Source: Planctomycetota bacterium
GTDB lineage: Bacteria; Planctomycetota; Planctomycetia; Planctomycetales; Planctomycetaceae
DNA length: 49,813 nt
Assembly (NCBI GenBank): GCA_003669125.1
Contig: QWQF01000257.1
Coordinates: 1 to 49,813 of the forward strand
Direction: 5' to 3'
Below the pieces are notes generated by a model. The model did not search any database and was not told the DNA's origin. It was given only the letters and a program-made list of their open reading frames with translations. The translations under genes and the position numbers were made by a program. Shown here piece after piece: positions 35,025 through 43,359 of the stretch. How positions within the stretch are numbered: the stretch's first letter is position 1; every line of letters starts with the position of its first letter.

Positions 35025-35522
35025 TTACGGCTCGCTTCGGCCCAGACTTTGAAGTGCATCGCCGGTCAGTCGGTAGGTCGTCCAGTCGGACAGCGGCTTG
35101 GCTCCCAAGCTCTCGTAGAAGCGGATCGACGGCTCGTTCCAGTCGAGCACCGACCATTCCATGCGGCCGCAATTCCGATTGACCGCGATCCGCCCCACCT
35201 CCGTCAGCAGTGCTTTGCCGAGACCTTGACCTCGGAACGCGGGACGCACGTAGAGGTCTTCCAGGTACATCCCCGGCTTCCCCAGGAAGGTCGAGAAGTT
35301 GTGGAAGAAAAGTGCGAAGCCGACGGTCTCGTCGCCGACGATCGAGACCAATGCCTCGACGAACGGCCGTTCGCCAAATAAGGCTCGTTGCAGAGCGGCT
35401 TCGTCGGCGACCACTTGATCGAGCAGACGTTCATACTCGGCCAGTTCGCGGATCAAGCCGAGGATATTCGGCACATCGGCCGGCGTGGCGAAGCGAATTC
35501 GAGCATCTTCGGACGAGGGCAT
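35025..35522 (-). CDS. GNAT-family N-acetyltransferase
   Basis: The product is 165 residues. It has RFATPADVPNILGLIRELAEYE at the N-terminus, the acceptor strand FALFFHNFSTFLGKPGMYLEDLYV, and the acetyl-CoA loop RGQGLGKALL followed by MEWSVLDWNEPSIRFYESLGA. The pattern is close to the spermidine/spermine (diamine) acetyltransferase branch, so a polyamine or thialysine-type amine is a reasonable but unproven substrate. It lies downstream of the RTX gene but is separated from it by a strong terminator. Confidence 0.93.
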   Translation of the reverse strand: MPSSEDARIRFATPADVPNILGLIRELAEYERLLDQVVADEAALQRALFGERPFVEALVSIVGDETVGFALFFHNFSTFLGKPGMYLEDLYVRPAFRGQGLGKALLTEVGRIAVNRNCGRMEWSVLDWNEPSIRFYESLGAKPLSDWTTYRLTGDALQSLGRSEP

Positions 35523-35534
35523 CGCAAGACCTCG

Positions 35535-35576
35535 GAAAACAAAAACGCCGCCGCGCGAGAATTCGCGTGGCGGCGT
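35535..35576 (-). terminator. Intrinsic terminator of the RTX gene
   Basis: The stem formed by ACGCCGCC...(35545-35558) and ...GGCGGCGT (35563-35576) has about 14 pairs. On the minus strand it is followed by TTTTTGTTTT (35545-35535), a classic rho-independent terminator just after the stop codon at 35602. Confidence 0.88.
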
Positions 35577-35601
35577 CGCTCATGGTCCCGGAACTACGCG
35601 A

Positions 35602-38424
35602 CTAGTCCAGGAACACTGTGGAATCAAACTGCGAGTAGAAGTCGTCGTGTGCGGCGTTGTTGACTCGCTCACTCGACGGATCGGCAATCACGTCTTGGTC
35701 GCCACCGCCACTGACGGTGTCTTTGCCGGCTTGACCGTTGATGTAGTCATCGCCGCCGAGACCACCCAGGCACAGGTCGTTACCGGCTCCGCCCAGAATC
35801 GTGTCGTCGCCGTCGTCGCCGATGATCGTGTCGTTGCCGGCTCCGCCGTTCATCGAGTCGTTGCCATCGCCACCGAACATCAACTCGTTGCCAGCTCCGC
35901 CAACGAACGTGTCGTCACCATTGCCACCGATCATGGTGTCATTGCCACTTTGGCTATTGAGGCGATCGTCTCCGTCGTCTCCCAACAGCACGTCGCTTCC
36001 GGCACCACCTAGCACTTGGTCATTGCCTTCGCCACCCTCGATGCGGTCGTTGTCGGCATTGCCGTTGAGGATGTCGTCGCCGTCACCACCTTCGATGCTG
36101 TCGAGTCCGGCACCACCGGCGATGTTGTCAGAGCCGCCGTCACCGAAGACGGTGTCGTTCCCTGCTCCGGCATCGATCTTGTCATCGTCGTCACCGCCGT
36201 TGATGTTGTCCTTGCCGACGTCGCCGGTGATCGTGTCGTTGCCCAGTCCGCCGTTGATGTAGTCATCGCCGTCGTTGCCGTTGACGCGGTCATCGCCGTC
36301 GCCGCCATCCAGCGAGTCGTTCCCGGCTCCACCCAGCAGCGAGTCGTTCCCGTTTTGGCCGGTGATCACGTCGTTGCCCGCGTTGCCGTTGAGCAAGCTG
36401 GCTCCCGCCGCACCGGTGATCGTGTCGTTGCCTGCTCCACCGGAGATCGAGACCGAGCCGCTAAAGCCGCTGGCGTCGATCACGTCGTCGCCTGACGATC
36501 CCGTGATCGAGACCCCTTCGGTTTCAGGATAATCACCATCAGACACAGTGATTGTTCCCGAGCCAGTAGTCTTTACGATGTCAGTGTCATCGCCACCATT
36601 CATTTGGACGTTGGCACCACCGGACAGGGTGTCGTTGCCGGCACTGCCATTCAGCGTCGCTGAACCTACCGTGTAGGCCGACGCATCCAGCAGGTTGTTG
36701 CCGGTGTTGCCGGTCAGCTCCAGCTCTTCGACTTGCGTGAGCGTGTCAGTGCCGTTGCCGCCGGTGATTCTGATGTTGGTGACCGTGGCGTTGCCGTTGA
36801 TGGCCTCGACCACGCGATCGTTGTCGGCACCGCCGTTCAGCGTGTCATTGCCAATTCCGCCGGTCAGAATGTCGTCACCCGCTTGGCCGAACAGGCCGTC
36901 GTTGCCGAGTCCGCCATCGAGGTTGTCATTGGAATCACCACCGATCACGACGTCGTTGCCGTCGCCACCGTGAAGATCCAGCGGCCCAGTGGAATTCCGG
37001 CCGTCCAGCGTGTCGTTTCCACCGCCGCCGTTCACGGTGCCGGTGAGCGTCGCGCCGCTGATGTTGATCTTGTCATTTCCCAAGCCGCCGTTCAGATCGA
37101 ACGCGCTGTCGCCGGTGACATTGAAGATGTCGATGGCCGAGCCACCTTGCAGGGTCGTGAACCCGACAATGTCGAGCGTCACCGCACCGGCCGTGTAAGT
37201 CGGAGCAGCACCATCCAGCGTCCAAGTGCTGTTCACGCCGATGCCGGTCAGCGTTCCGCCGCTGCCGACCAGGGAGTCGATCCCGGAGAATCCTCCGGAG
37301 AGGCTGTTCTCGGTGCCCGAGAATCCATTCACGCCGGAGCTGGTCAGAGTGACGTTATCGACCGCGCTGCCTTGCAGGACGTCGGTATCAGCTTCGCCGT
37401 TCAGCGAACCGGTCAGGGCGTCGTCGAGGTTGAACTCATCGGCTCCATCGCCACCCTTCAAGTTGAAGCTGACCGAGGTGTTGATGTTGAAGGTGTCCAC
37501 ATCCAGGCCACCTTGCAAGGTTGTGAATCCGTCGAAGGTCAGCGAGTTGCCACCAGATGTGTACGTTGGCAGGGATGAGCCGCCGACCAAATCCCAAGTG
37601 CTCGTATCGCCGAGGCCTTTCAGCGTGCCGCCATTGCCCGTGATCGCGTCGATGTTGTCAAAGCCGGCGGTCACATCGTTTTCGGCGCCGGCAAAGCCAT
37701 CGGTCGAACCGATGTTCGTCAAAGTGACATTGTTGATCAACACCCCTTGCAGCGTGTCGCTGTCCCCTTCGCCATCCACCAAGCCGGTCAGCGCGTCGTT
37801 GATGTTGAACACGTCGCTGCCGGCTCCTCCACGAATGTCGAGCGTGGCCGCCGCGCCGATATCGAACGTGTCGACGTCGCTACCGCCTTGCAGAACTTCG
37901 ATGTTGCCGAACGTCACGTCACTCCCGCTCACGGAGATTACCGTCGTCGACCAAGTGGTCGCCGCGTCTGGACCGGTGATTTGGTCCGCGGTGCCACTGC
38001 CACCGTCAATCGAAATCTCATCCTCGGTGGACGCCAGGATCACCGTGTCGTCGCCATCGTCCATGTTCAGCACCAGTGACGTGATGTCCCCCGATGCCGC
38101 TCCGATGGTCACGTTGTTCGTACTATCGCCGGCGAAGGTTCCGGTGTCGTCCGAGACAATCGTGAACGTGTCCGACGTGGAGTTCAGCGAGTATTGGCCG
38201 CCGGAGGCCGTGATCGTGAGATCGTTCGCACTCGCATCGCCGTCGATGGTCAGCACGCCCGCTGCCAAAGTCACATTGATGGTCGGTACGACGCGGCTTT
38301 CCAAAACTTCGGACGACCGCGAGACGGCCGGTCTCGCGACCTTGCGTGTCTTGTGAGCGAATCGGGACGTTCGTTTCCGAAGCACCCGATTGGTGACGTC
38401 ACTTAGCCATTTCGTGAACAACAT
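35602..38424 (-). CDS. Long RTX calcium-binding surface protein with LExR-type N-terminus
   Basis: The product is 940 residues. The start at ATG 38424 follows AAGGGG on the minus strand. The N-terminus is very basic and leads to L41-ESRVVPT, matching the LEPR-type motif found at the start of many giant planctomycetal surface proteins in place of a normal signal peptide. Residues ~55-470 hold several divergent repeats with TLQGGxDVDTFN and NDALTGxxxGExDxD patterns. From about residue 490 to 910 come dense RTX nonapeptides (GGxGNDxLx types such as GGAGNDTITG). Each RTX unit binds calcium between parallel beta-roll turns. The tail ends in HDDFYSQFDSTVFLD. The protein is expected at the cell surface or secreted. 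Long open frames on the opposite strand are by-products of the repeats. Confidence 0.9.
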   Translation of the reverse strand: MLFTKWLSDVTNRVLRKRTSRFAHKTRKVARPAVSRSSEVLESRVVPTINVTLAAGVLTIDGDASANDLTITASGGQYSLNSTSDTFTIVSDDTGTFAGDSTNNVTIGAASGDITSLVLNMDDGDDTVILASTEDEISIDGGSGTADQITGPDAATTWSTTVISVSGSDVTFGNIEVLQGGSDVDTFDIGAAATLDIRGGAGSDVFNINDALTGLVDGEGDSDTLQGVLINNVTLTNIGSTDGFAGAENDVTAGFDNIDAITGNGGTLKGLGDTSTWDLVGGSSLPTYTSGGNSLTFDGFTTLQGGLDVDTFNINTSVSFNLKGGDGADEFNLDDALTGSLNGEADTDVLQGSAVDNVTLTSSGVNGFSGTENSLSGGFSGIDSLVGSGGTLTGIGVNSTWTLDGAAPTYTAGAVTLDIVGFTTLQGGSAIDIFNVTGDSAFDLNGGLGNDKINISGATLTGTVNGGGGNDTLDGRNSTGPLDLHGGDGNDVVIGGDSNDNLDGGLGNDGLFGQAGDDILTGGIGNDTLNGGADNDRVVEAINGNATVTNIRITGGNGTDTLTQVEELELTGNTGNNLLDASAYTVGSATLNGSAGNDTLSGGANVQMNGGDDTDIVKTTGSGTITVSDGDYPETEGVSITGSSGDDVIDASGFSGSVSISGGAGNDTITGAAGASLLNGNAGNDVITGQNGNDSLLGGAGNDSLDGGDGDDRVNGNDGDDYINGGLGNDTITGDVGKDNINGGDDDDKIDAGAGNDTVFGDGGSDNIAGGAGLDSIEGGDGDDILNGNADNDRIEGGEGNDQVLGGAGSDVLLGDDGDDRLNSQSGNDTMIGGNGDDTFVGGAGNELMFGGDGNDSMNGGAGNDTIIGDDGDDTILGGAGNDLCLGGLGGDDYINGQAGKDTVSGGGDQDVIADPSSERVNNAAHDDFYSQFDSTVFLD

Positions 38425-38820
38425 CAGGCTTCCCCTTGAAGAATACCGGCCCGAGAGTCCTCGCGAGACTTTCGGAAACACGAGAGTTTGTTTCAACAGT
38501 TGTCCGTCGCAACTATGCGTCGCGTGGTCACCTCATCCGACATCCTTGATAAGTCGGGAGACGACACGATTACGGACCATGAGCATGCAGACTCTTCCCG
38601 GCGTCGAGGGGGATTGCAAGATAATTTTCGAATCCTGCTCACAGAGTTTTCGAACCGCAGCGGGTTATTCCAGTGAGTTCGGCAGAAGCGTCGTTCCCGC
38701 GAAAAATCGGTGGTTGCCGCGTGTTGTGCTCAAGTCCTCACGAGCCAGAATCCACCGCGCGAACCGCGACGATCGTTCTCGTGCGACTTCAGAGATCGTT
38801 CTGCATGACCCGTGAAGTTT

Positions 38821-38854
38821 CCCACTGGCGTGCCGCATGCGGCATCTCAGTGGG
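38821..38854. repeat. Compound hairpin
   Basis: The outer stem CCCACTG/CAGTGGG and an inner palindrome TGCCGC-AT-GCGGCA are separated by unpaired triplets (GCG and TCT). It has no T-run, so a palindromic repeat or processing site is more likely than a terminator. Confidence 0.6.
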
Positions 38855-38955
38855 ACTGCAACACGCAACAACCGTGCGTTCGGAAGTTCTGCGGTTCGGA
38901 GCAACTCCTGCCGGTCGGCATCCGAAGTAAAGAGGTGAGACGTCGGCGCATCACG

Positions 38956-39041
38956 AACCCGAAGCGTCAGCGAGAGCGGTTGCTCCAGTTGGCGACGATG
39001 GAAATCTCTTGAAGCGTTCGCCCTCGCTGACGCTTCGGGTT
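38956..39041. repeat. CCCTCGCTGACGCTTCGGG palindrome, copy 2
   Basis: The left arm 38956-38978 and right arm 39019-39041 are reverse complements with one mismatch. The loop is about 40 nt, four times longer than in the copy at 21251-21308, and the right arms of the two copies are identical. The element ends 40 nt before the next start codon. Confidence 0.85.
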
Positions 39042-39081
39042 GGTCTGCTGGCCCTGGTTTCTTCTCGCGGGAGATTCGGTC

Positions 39082-41340
39082 ATGATGATTCGTGGGATTG
39101 GTTGGATCGTGCCGGCGATGGCATTCACAGTGCTCCTCGCTTCGAATTCATCCGCGCCGGCGCAAGAGGCGGCCGGCGAGGCTCCCGCCGCAGTCCAGAA
39201 GAACTCCGCAACTCTGCTCGAAGACAATCCGCTGCTCACCGAGCCACGCACGCCACAGACCTTGATGGACGCGGTCGTGCTGATGACCGACTTGGCTCGC
39301 CCCGGACTCGCGCGTTTGTATTTGGAGAAACTGCTGGAAGCGAACCCGGATGACGAGACGATCCTCAAGCTGCGTGACAAGCACGGTCCTGCTTTGTTTC
39401 TGCGACTGTCGAACGACAAACGCTTGCAGCCGGAATCCATCACGCTGCTCGAACGAGTCAACGCCGCGTTTCGAAAAGGGGCGACCGATCCCGTGCGGGT
39501 CGACAAGCTGATCGGCCAACTCAGCAAGACCGCGGCCGAACGTGAGGTTGCGATCCTGCAACTGCGAAACGCCGGCAGCTACGGAGCCGCTCGACTGGTC
39601 GCCGCACTGAGCATCTCGCGTGATCAAGCGCAGCGAAACCTGCTGCTGTACACGTTGACTCGATTGAATCGTGAAGTCGTTCCCAGTCTGCTGGGCGCGG
39701 TCGAAGGCCCGGATTCCGATTTGCGAGCAACCGTGATTGAAGCCCTCGGCTGGCTGGGTGACCCGCAAGCCAAAACTGCGTTGTGGCACCCGGCGTTCGA
39801 GGAGTCGCAGCCCCCCGCCGTGCAGCTCGCTGCGCGGCAGGCACTCGCACGTTTGGTTTTTGGAGACGTCAAACGAGTCCCGGACGTTTCGCAATTCGGA
39901 GCCGCTACCGAGTTGGCGAAATCCGCTCGCCGGAATTTGCGGGGTGACGAAGTCTGGACGCTCAACGACGACGGACAAGTCGAACTTTGGAATTGGGACG
40001 CCGCCGCCGGCACGATCGCCATGACGCCGGTGACGGTGGACGTGGCGTCGATCCGAATGGCTCTGCGACAGGCACGGCAGGCCTTTGAACTCGCGCCGAA
40101 TCGTACCGAACTGCACGCTCTGTACTGGACGGCGCTGATGGCCAGCGAGCTGCGCGAGTCCGAACGAGGTGCCGACATTTCGACACAGCCCGGCTCAGCG
40201 TTTCACGTCGGTTTGCAGCTCGGTCCCGAAGTCATGCAGGCCGCATTGGTCGAGGCCATGAGTCTCGGCGAGCCGCTCGTCGCCGCGTCGGCGTTGCACG
40301 CGCTCGCTCAAACCGGCTCAGTCCGACTGCTCAAGGCGACCGAGGGGCGGCCGGCTCCCGTCGTGGCCGCACTCAATTATCCGGACTCGCGAGTCCAATT
40401 CGCGGCGGCCTCGACCATCCTGACGTGGGATCCCACCACTCCATTCCGCGGCGTGTCACGGGTCATCGAAGTTCTCGCCCGTGCGTTGAACGACACGGGC
40501 AAAGCTCACGGCGTCGCGATCGACGCCAACGAGCAGCGCGCGACCTCGATGTCGTCGGCCCTCATCGAGATGGGCTTCGAGCCAGAGATCGCTCAGACGG
40601 GACAAGACGGTTTCAAAATCGCCGCCGAACGGGGCGACGTCGCGCTGCTGCTGATCGAAGCCAACGTCGCTCGCTGGGAATTGTCGCAGACCATCGCCAA
40701 CCTGCGCTCCGACGCGCGCACCGCATACATTCCGATTGTGATTTACGGCGACGACAAGTTGCGGACACGGATCGAACGGCTGGCCGAGTCGTATCCGCGC
40801 GTTCGCTTTGTGCTCAGCATCAGCGACTCGACCGTCATGGCCAAGCAAGTTGCCGCCTTTCTGCGAACGGCGAACGCCGACGCGATCACACAACCGCAAC
40901 GAGTCGCCACACGCAAGGCCGCTCTGGATTGGCTGACGCAACTGGCCGACCGCAAACAAGCCAGCCTGTTCGATCTCAAGCCCGCCGAAAACGCGCTGCT
41001 GACCGTCACGAACGATGAAGAACTCGGCGACTCCGCCGCGTACACGCTCGGAGGGATCGCCACTCCGTCCGCTCAGGCGAAGCTCTTTGAGATCGGCACC
41101 TCGGCGGCGCGTCCTGTTCCCATCCGCCAACGCGCGCTCGCTCAACTGGCCGCGCACCTGCTGCGACACGGTGTGCTGCTGACCGAACTGCAAACCGACG
41201 AGTTCCGCAAAGCCGCTCGGCAAGAAACCGAACCGCAGTTACAGATCGCCTTCGCCGCCACGCTCGGCAGCTTGCAGCCAGACCTCGCGCGAGCCAGCGG
41301 AGTTCTGAAAGCCGTGCCGCCGCGTGGAGCGAAAAAGTAG
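39082..41340 (+). CDS. Exported HEAT-repeat protein with a degenerate receiver-like domain
   Basis: The product is 752 residues. ATG 39082 follows GGGAGA, and a signal peptide covers about residues 1-27 (cleavage near SAPA-QEA). Residues ~100-260 are HEAT-like helical repeats (VVPSLLGAVEGPDSDLRATV, then EALGWLGD). A TPR-like stretch lies around 340. Residues ~475-590 resemble a response-regulator receiver (HGVAIDANEQRATSMSSAL, GFEPEIAQTGQDGFKIA, VALLLIEANV, YIPIVIYGDD). The position of the phosphorylated Asp is Glu in LLIEAN, so normal phosphotransfer is unlikely. A receiver-like fold in a predicted exported protein is unusual. More helical repeats follow to the end. The function is unknown. 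Confidence 0.82.
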   Translation: MMIRGIGWIVPAMAFTVLLASNSSAPAQEAAGEAPAAVQKNSATLLEDNPLLTEPRTPQTLMDAVVLMTDLARPGLARLYLEKLLEANPDDETILKLRDKHGPALFLRLSNDKRLQPESITLLERVNAAFRKGATDPVRVDKLIGQLSKTAAEREVAILQLRNAGSYGAARLVAALSISRDQAQRNLLLYTLTRLNREVVPSLLGAVEGPDSDLRATVIEALGWLGDPQAKTALWHPAFEESQPPAVQLAARQALARLVFGDVKRVPDVSQFGAATELAKSARRNLRGDEVWTLNDDGQVELWNWDAAAGTIAMTPVTVDVASIRMALRQARQAFELAPNRTELHALYWTALMASELRESERGADISTQPGSAFHVGLQLGPEVMQAALVEAMSLGEPLVAASALHALAQTGSVRLLKATEGRPAPVVAALNYPDSRVQFAAASTILTWDPTTPFRGVSRVIEVLARALNDTGKAHGVAIDANEQRATSMSSALIEMGFEPEIAQTGQDGFKIAAERGDVALLLIEANVARWELSQTIANLRSDARTAYIPIVIYGDDKLRTRIERLAESYPRVRFVLSISDSTVMAKQVAAFLRTANADAITQPQRVATRKAALDWLTQLADRKQASLFDLKPAENALLTVTNDEELGDSAAYTLGGIATPSAQAKLFEIGTSAARPVPIRQRALAQLAAHLLRHGVLLTELQTDEFRKAARQETEPQLQIAFAATLGSLQPDLARASGVLKAVPPRGAKK

Positions 41341-41345
41341 ACGAG

Positions 41346-43307
41346 TCACATCTGCTCGCACGTCTTGATGCCCAGCAGATCGAGGCCCGTCGCGATGACG
41401 CGAGCAGTCAGGTCGCACAACAGCAATCGACTGGTACGGATCGCTGCTTCCGGCTCCTTCAGCACCGAACACTCTTGGTAAAACGTGCTGAAACTGTTGG
41501 CCGTCGCGAACAAATAGTCGGTCAAAATGTTCGGCCGGTTCTCAGCAAGAACAGCGTCGAGGGCTTCGCTGAATCGCAGCAGTTGCAGTGACAACGCCCG
41601 CTCCGACGGATGCGTGAAGACGACGCGGCTACCGCCGCTGCGCAAGGTTTCGCGGTTGATCCCGCCCCGGCGAAAGATGCCGGCCACGCGAGCGTACGCG
41701 TACTGCATGTAGGTCGCCGTGTCGCCGTTGGTTGCGAGCATCTTGTCTTCATCGTAGACGTAGTCGCTCTCGCGATTGTGCCGCAGGTCGGCGTATTTGA
41801 TCGCTCCGATGCCGACCGTCTCGGCGACAGTTGTCCGCGCGTCATCGCTCAATTCGCGGCCTTCGGGTTTACCGCCGTCGTTTTCGTTAACGGTTTGCCG
41901 AGCCTTTGCGACCGCCGCATCGAGCAGACTTTCCAAGCCGATCGTGTCTCCCGACCGAGTCTTGTACGGCTTGTTGTCCTTGCCCAGGATCGTGCCGAAG
42001 TTGACGTGAACCAATTCGCGATCACCGTAGCCCCACAACTTCGCGGTCTCGAACAGTAGTCGAAAATGCTCGCTCTGCCGCGTGTCGACGACGTACAGCA
42101 TCGTGTCGGTCTGCAAGTCGTTGACACGATACCGAATCGTGGCGAGATCGCTCGTCGCGTAGGTGAAGGCTCCGTCCCGCTTGCGAATGAGGAACGGTGC
42201 CGCGTTGCCGGGAATGAAAACGCAGATCGCTCCGTCGCTCTCGGTCGCCAGGCTTTTCGCCTGAAACTCAGCGACGACATCGGCCAGCATCGGATTGTAA
42301 AAACTCTCGCCGCAGGTCATGTCAAAGCGAATGTCGAGTCGGTCGTAAATCCCCTGAATCGCCGCGAGGCACTGTGGCACGAACTGATTCCAGAGCTGCG
42401 TGTTCTCGTCGTCTCCCGCGTGCAGCTTCGCCGTTTCGAGCCGTGCGAGTTCCGCGATCTGCGGATGTGTATCGGCCAGAGCGTTCAGTGGCGGCGACGA
42501 CTCGATTGCTTCGATCTGCTTTTTGAGGGACACGAGTTTTTCGCGCACGTCGTTTGCGTCGGTGCGCAGTTTCTTGAGGGCCTTCTCGGCGGACTTGTCG
42601 TTGGCCGGCTTGTTGGCTTCGGCGGAGTTTAAGTCGCATTGAAGTTGAGCGAGCCGATTCTCGGCCTTCGGTTGCTCGGCCTTCGCGTCGTGGTAGCCAG
42701 AGAGCTGACTGACAAGCCGATACTGACGAGCCAACTCCGTCACAGGTGCCGCTTCGAAGGCTGCGCGATCCAGGAAATTCTTGTAGCCGAACAAGATCAT
42801 CCCGAACTGCGTTCCCCAGTCGCCGATGTGGTTGTCGCCCAGGACGTGATGCCCCAGAAACTTGGCGACCCGATACAGCGCGTTGCCGAGCACCGTGCTC
42901 CGCAGATGCCCGACGTGCATCGGCTTGGCGACATTCGGAGCCGAGTAATCAATGACGATCCGTTTGGGTTTCGCGACCGGCTCAATGCCGAGCCGCAAAT
43001 CGGTGACGTTGCGGTTGGTCTGCTCAGTCAGCCAGTCGTCTTTCAGCCGGATGTTGATGAAGCCCGGCCCGGCAACTTCCGGCGGCTGACACAGATCGGC
43101 GATGTCGAGCTTGCCGACAATCTCGGCCGCCAATGTTCGTGGATTCGTGCCGCGTTGCTTGGCCAACGGCATCGCGCAGTTGGCTTGGAAGTCGCCGAAG
43201 TTCGCATCCTGAGTCGGCTTGACCATCGCCGCAAACGTTGCGGGATCGGGAGTCAGTTCGGAGAGGGCTTGGGCAAATCGAGAGCGGAGTTCGGCAAGAG
43301 CATTCAT
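41346..43307 (-). CDS. argS: Arginine-tRNA ligase
   Basis: The product is 653 residues from ATG 43307. The N-terminal Add-1 domain (residues 1-100) is followed by the class I signature APNVAKPMH131-VGH134-LRSTVLG. The catalytic core continues with HIGDWGTQFGMILFGY. The KMSK position is degenerate, as in many ArgRS (TILGKDNKPYKTRSGDT). The C-terminal DALR anticodon domain ends LLCDLTARVIATGLDLLGI. Residues ~205-282 form a charged coiled-coil insertion between the catalytic-core halves, lengthening the usual ~550-590 residues. The enzyme charges tRNA-Arg in the cytoplasm. Only five nt separate its stop codon from that of the convergent HEAT gene. Confidence 0.95.
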   Translation of the reverse strand: MNALAELRSRFAQALSELTPDPATFAAMVKPTQDANFGDFQANCAMPLAKQRGTNPRTLAAEIVGKLDIADLCQPPEVAGPGFINIRLKDDWLTEQTNRNVTDLRLGIEPVAKPKRIVIDYSAPNVAKPMHVGHLRSTVLGNALYRVAKFLGHHVLGDNHIGDWGTQFGMILFGYKNFLDRAAFEAAPVTELARQYRLVSQLSGYHDAKAEQPKAENRLAQLQCDLNSAEANKPANDKSAEKALKKLRTDANDVREKLVSLKKQIEAIESSPPLNALADTHPQIAELARLETAKLHAGDDENTQLWNQFVPQCLAAIQGIYDRLDIRFDMTCGESFYNPMLADVVAEFQAKSLATESDGAICVFIPGNAAPFLIRKRDGAFTYATSDLATIRYRVNDLQTDTMLYVVDTRQSEHFRLLFETAKLWGYGDRELVHVNFGTILGKDNKPYKTRSGDTIGLESLLDAAVAKARQTVNENDGGKPEGRELSDDARTTVAETVGIGAIKYADLRHNRESDYVYDEDKMLATNGDTATYMQYAYARVAGIFRRGGINRETLRSGGSRVVFTHPSERALSLQLLRFSEALDAVLAENRPNILTDYLFATANSFSTFYQECSVLKEPEAAIRTSRLLLCDLTARVIATGLDLLGIKTCEQM

Positions 43308-43359
43308 CAGAGAATCGGTTCTCCCAAATAGGTTGTTGTTCGGCCGGAGACACTGGTTA

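Larger units (their letters stand above)
38425..39081. other. 657-nt intergenic region with a hairpin and a palindromic repeat
   Basis: No convincing gene is present; short open frames here have no recognisable sequence. The stretch holds the upstream region of the RTX gene (minus), a compound hairpin at 38821-38854 and a palindromic repeat at 38956-39041. The promoter of the HEAT-repeat gene is presumably in this stretch, but I cannot place it. Confidence 0.6.

Noticed and set aside
35700-36990. Regular repeats in the RTX region considered as a possible CRISPR array
   Set aside because: The repeat unit is about 27 nt, degenerate and codon-aligned with GGxGNDxLx protein repeats; no unique spacers.
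37226-38356. Long plus-strand open frames (also 36733-37578 and 35801-36262) opposite the RTX gene
   Set aside because: They are repeats of Ser/Pro/Leu produced by the reverse complement of RTX glycine/aspartate codons.
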